Shown piece after piece: positions 63,395-64,000 of a DNA stretch of 64,000 nt. The position numbers and the translations under genes are program-made. This DNA comes from Axinella damicornis (Eukaryota; Porifera; Demospongiae; Axinellida; Axinellidae), in assembly GCA_963931865.1 (NCBI GenBank), contig OZ007516.1, positions 4,995,897 to 5,059,896 on the forward strand. Direction: 5' to 3'. The notes below the pieces were generated by a model. That model was not told where the DNA came from and did not search any database. It saw nothing but the letters and a program-made list of their open reading frames with translations. Each line of letters opens with the position of its first letter. Positions within the stretch are counted from its first letter, which is position 1.

Positions 63395-63660
63395 CAGCTT
63401 CGCTCGCTTCGCTCGCTCAATTACTTTGCCCCTCGTTCGCCTACGTGAGTAATCCGGTGCCGGACAGCTCTCTGTGCAGAGGCTGCTGCTCCCCGATTGC
63501 ATCCGCTTCAGCTGCTGCTCCCCGCGCGATTGCATCGGTCCGCTGCTGCTGCTGCTCCCGATTGCGTCCGCTGCTCCTCGCGGATTGCGTCCGATTCAAC
63601 TGCAGTCCCGCCCCACGAACATCCCACTTCCGTTACAGACACACACACAAACACAAAATC
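63395..63660 (+). repeat. Second full copy of the GCTGCTCC array with flanks
   Basis: Same left flank (ctcgcttgctc-like, gtgagtaatccgg(c/t)gcc, cagctctctgtgcagag) and right flank (cccgccccacgaacatccc) as 3060-3530, but fewer internal units. This shows an element-like unit whose central array varies in copy number. Confidence 0.7.
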
Positions 63661-63709
63661 TTGATAGGCCATGATTCTCGGTAGGAGCCGACGAACCCGC
63701 GGCCGTAGC

Positions 63710-64000
63710 TCATGCGTTCCTGATCTCTGCACCGCATGTTAATGTGACGACACCTTTCGATAAGGTCAGCAGGTTCTCAATGATGGTGTGCACACCAGGG
63801 AGCCAGAGTCTGTCAGAGCATTGTACAGTACTCAGAGTCAGAGATCCCGTGGGGGGTATACTGAATGAGAAGTTAAATTTGAGCACACCTCCTATCACGG
63901 TCTAGAAACTGCCGCTTATTTTCCCAGTTTTTGTTGTTGTTGACGTTCAATTATCTCTGCACGCTGAAGCTCATTGTATACCCACCTTGAATTGTGTGGG
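63710..64000 (-). CDS. Edge ORFs, possible end of a minus-strand gene
   Basis: Minus-strand frames VYNELQRAEIIERQQQQKLG (about 63920-63990) and FSIPPTGSLTLSTVQCSDRL (63710-63898) have coding-like composition. The window ends before the gene can be followed, and splice sites are ambiguous. Not recognised. Confidence 0.2.

Noticed and set aside
1..64000. tRNA or rRNA genes
   Set aside because: No cloverleaf with A/B boxes and no rRNA-like stretch was recognised by eye; a tRNAscan or Infernal run would be decisive.

Overview
This is eukaryotic, almost certainly metazoan, genomic DNA. Coding sequence is split into short exons with GT..AG introns. Three conserved genes can be read exon by exon: ribosomal protein L23 (RPL23/uL14, complete), geranylgeranyl diphosphate synthase (GGPS1, nearly complete) and the DNA primase small subunit (PRIM1, 5' end lost in an assembly gap). 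The dense small inverted-repeat transposons, long poly(dG)/poly(dC) tracts, a 2A-like peptide and a protein with many LRAT-like domains suggest an early-branching marine invertebrate, most likely a sponge. That placement is inference; no rRNA or mitochondrial marker is present.

Layout. 0.5-14.6 kb and 32.2-49.7 kb are two diverged copies of one direct segmental duplication. Each carries a five-exon gene for a protein with about six tandem LRAT-like domains and an Ala/Gly-rich, membrane-seeking C-terminus. Copy A (1924-12170) is open throughout the visible exons. Copy B (34070-44330) has frameshifts and a splice-phase clash and looks like a pseudogene, although its last exon is intact and its final 163 bases are identical to copy A. 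The duplication also carried part of GGPS1: the functional gene (45405-51927, minus) lies at the end of copy B, and two decayed exons (13308-14293) remain in copy A. Between the copies, 14.6-32.2 kb is repeat-rich. It holds a decayed coiled-coil gene, the first two exons of a probable secreted protein, a Ty3/gypsy remnant, a 32-residue ORF with a 2A motif, and several unrecognised exons.

49.7-58.7 kb is the housekeeping part. GGPS1 and RPL23 are head to head with 162 bases between their start codons. PRIM1 follows on the minus strand up to a 200-base run of N. 58.9-64 kb holds orphan exon-like ORFs on both strands and repeats.

Mobile DNA. At least ten non-autonomous elements can be delimited by target-site duplications: TTAA (piggyBac-like), TA (Tc1/mariner-like) and 5-bp (hAT-like). 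Insertions include one in RPL23 intron 3 and one whose TA target lies in the splice donor of a PRIM1 exon and which carries a HIRAN-like ORF. No operon, CRISPR, tRNA or rRNA was seen.
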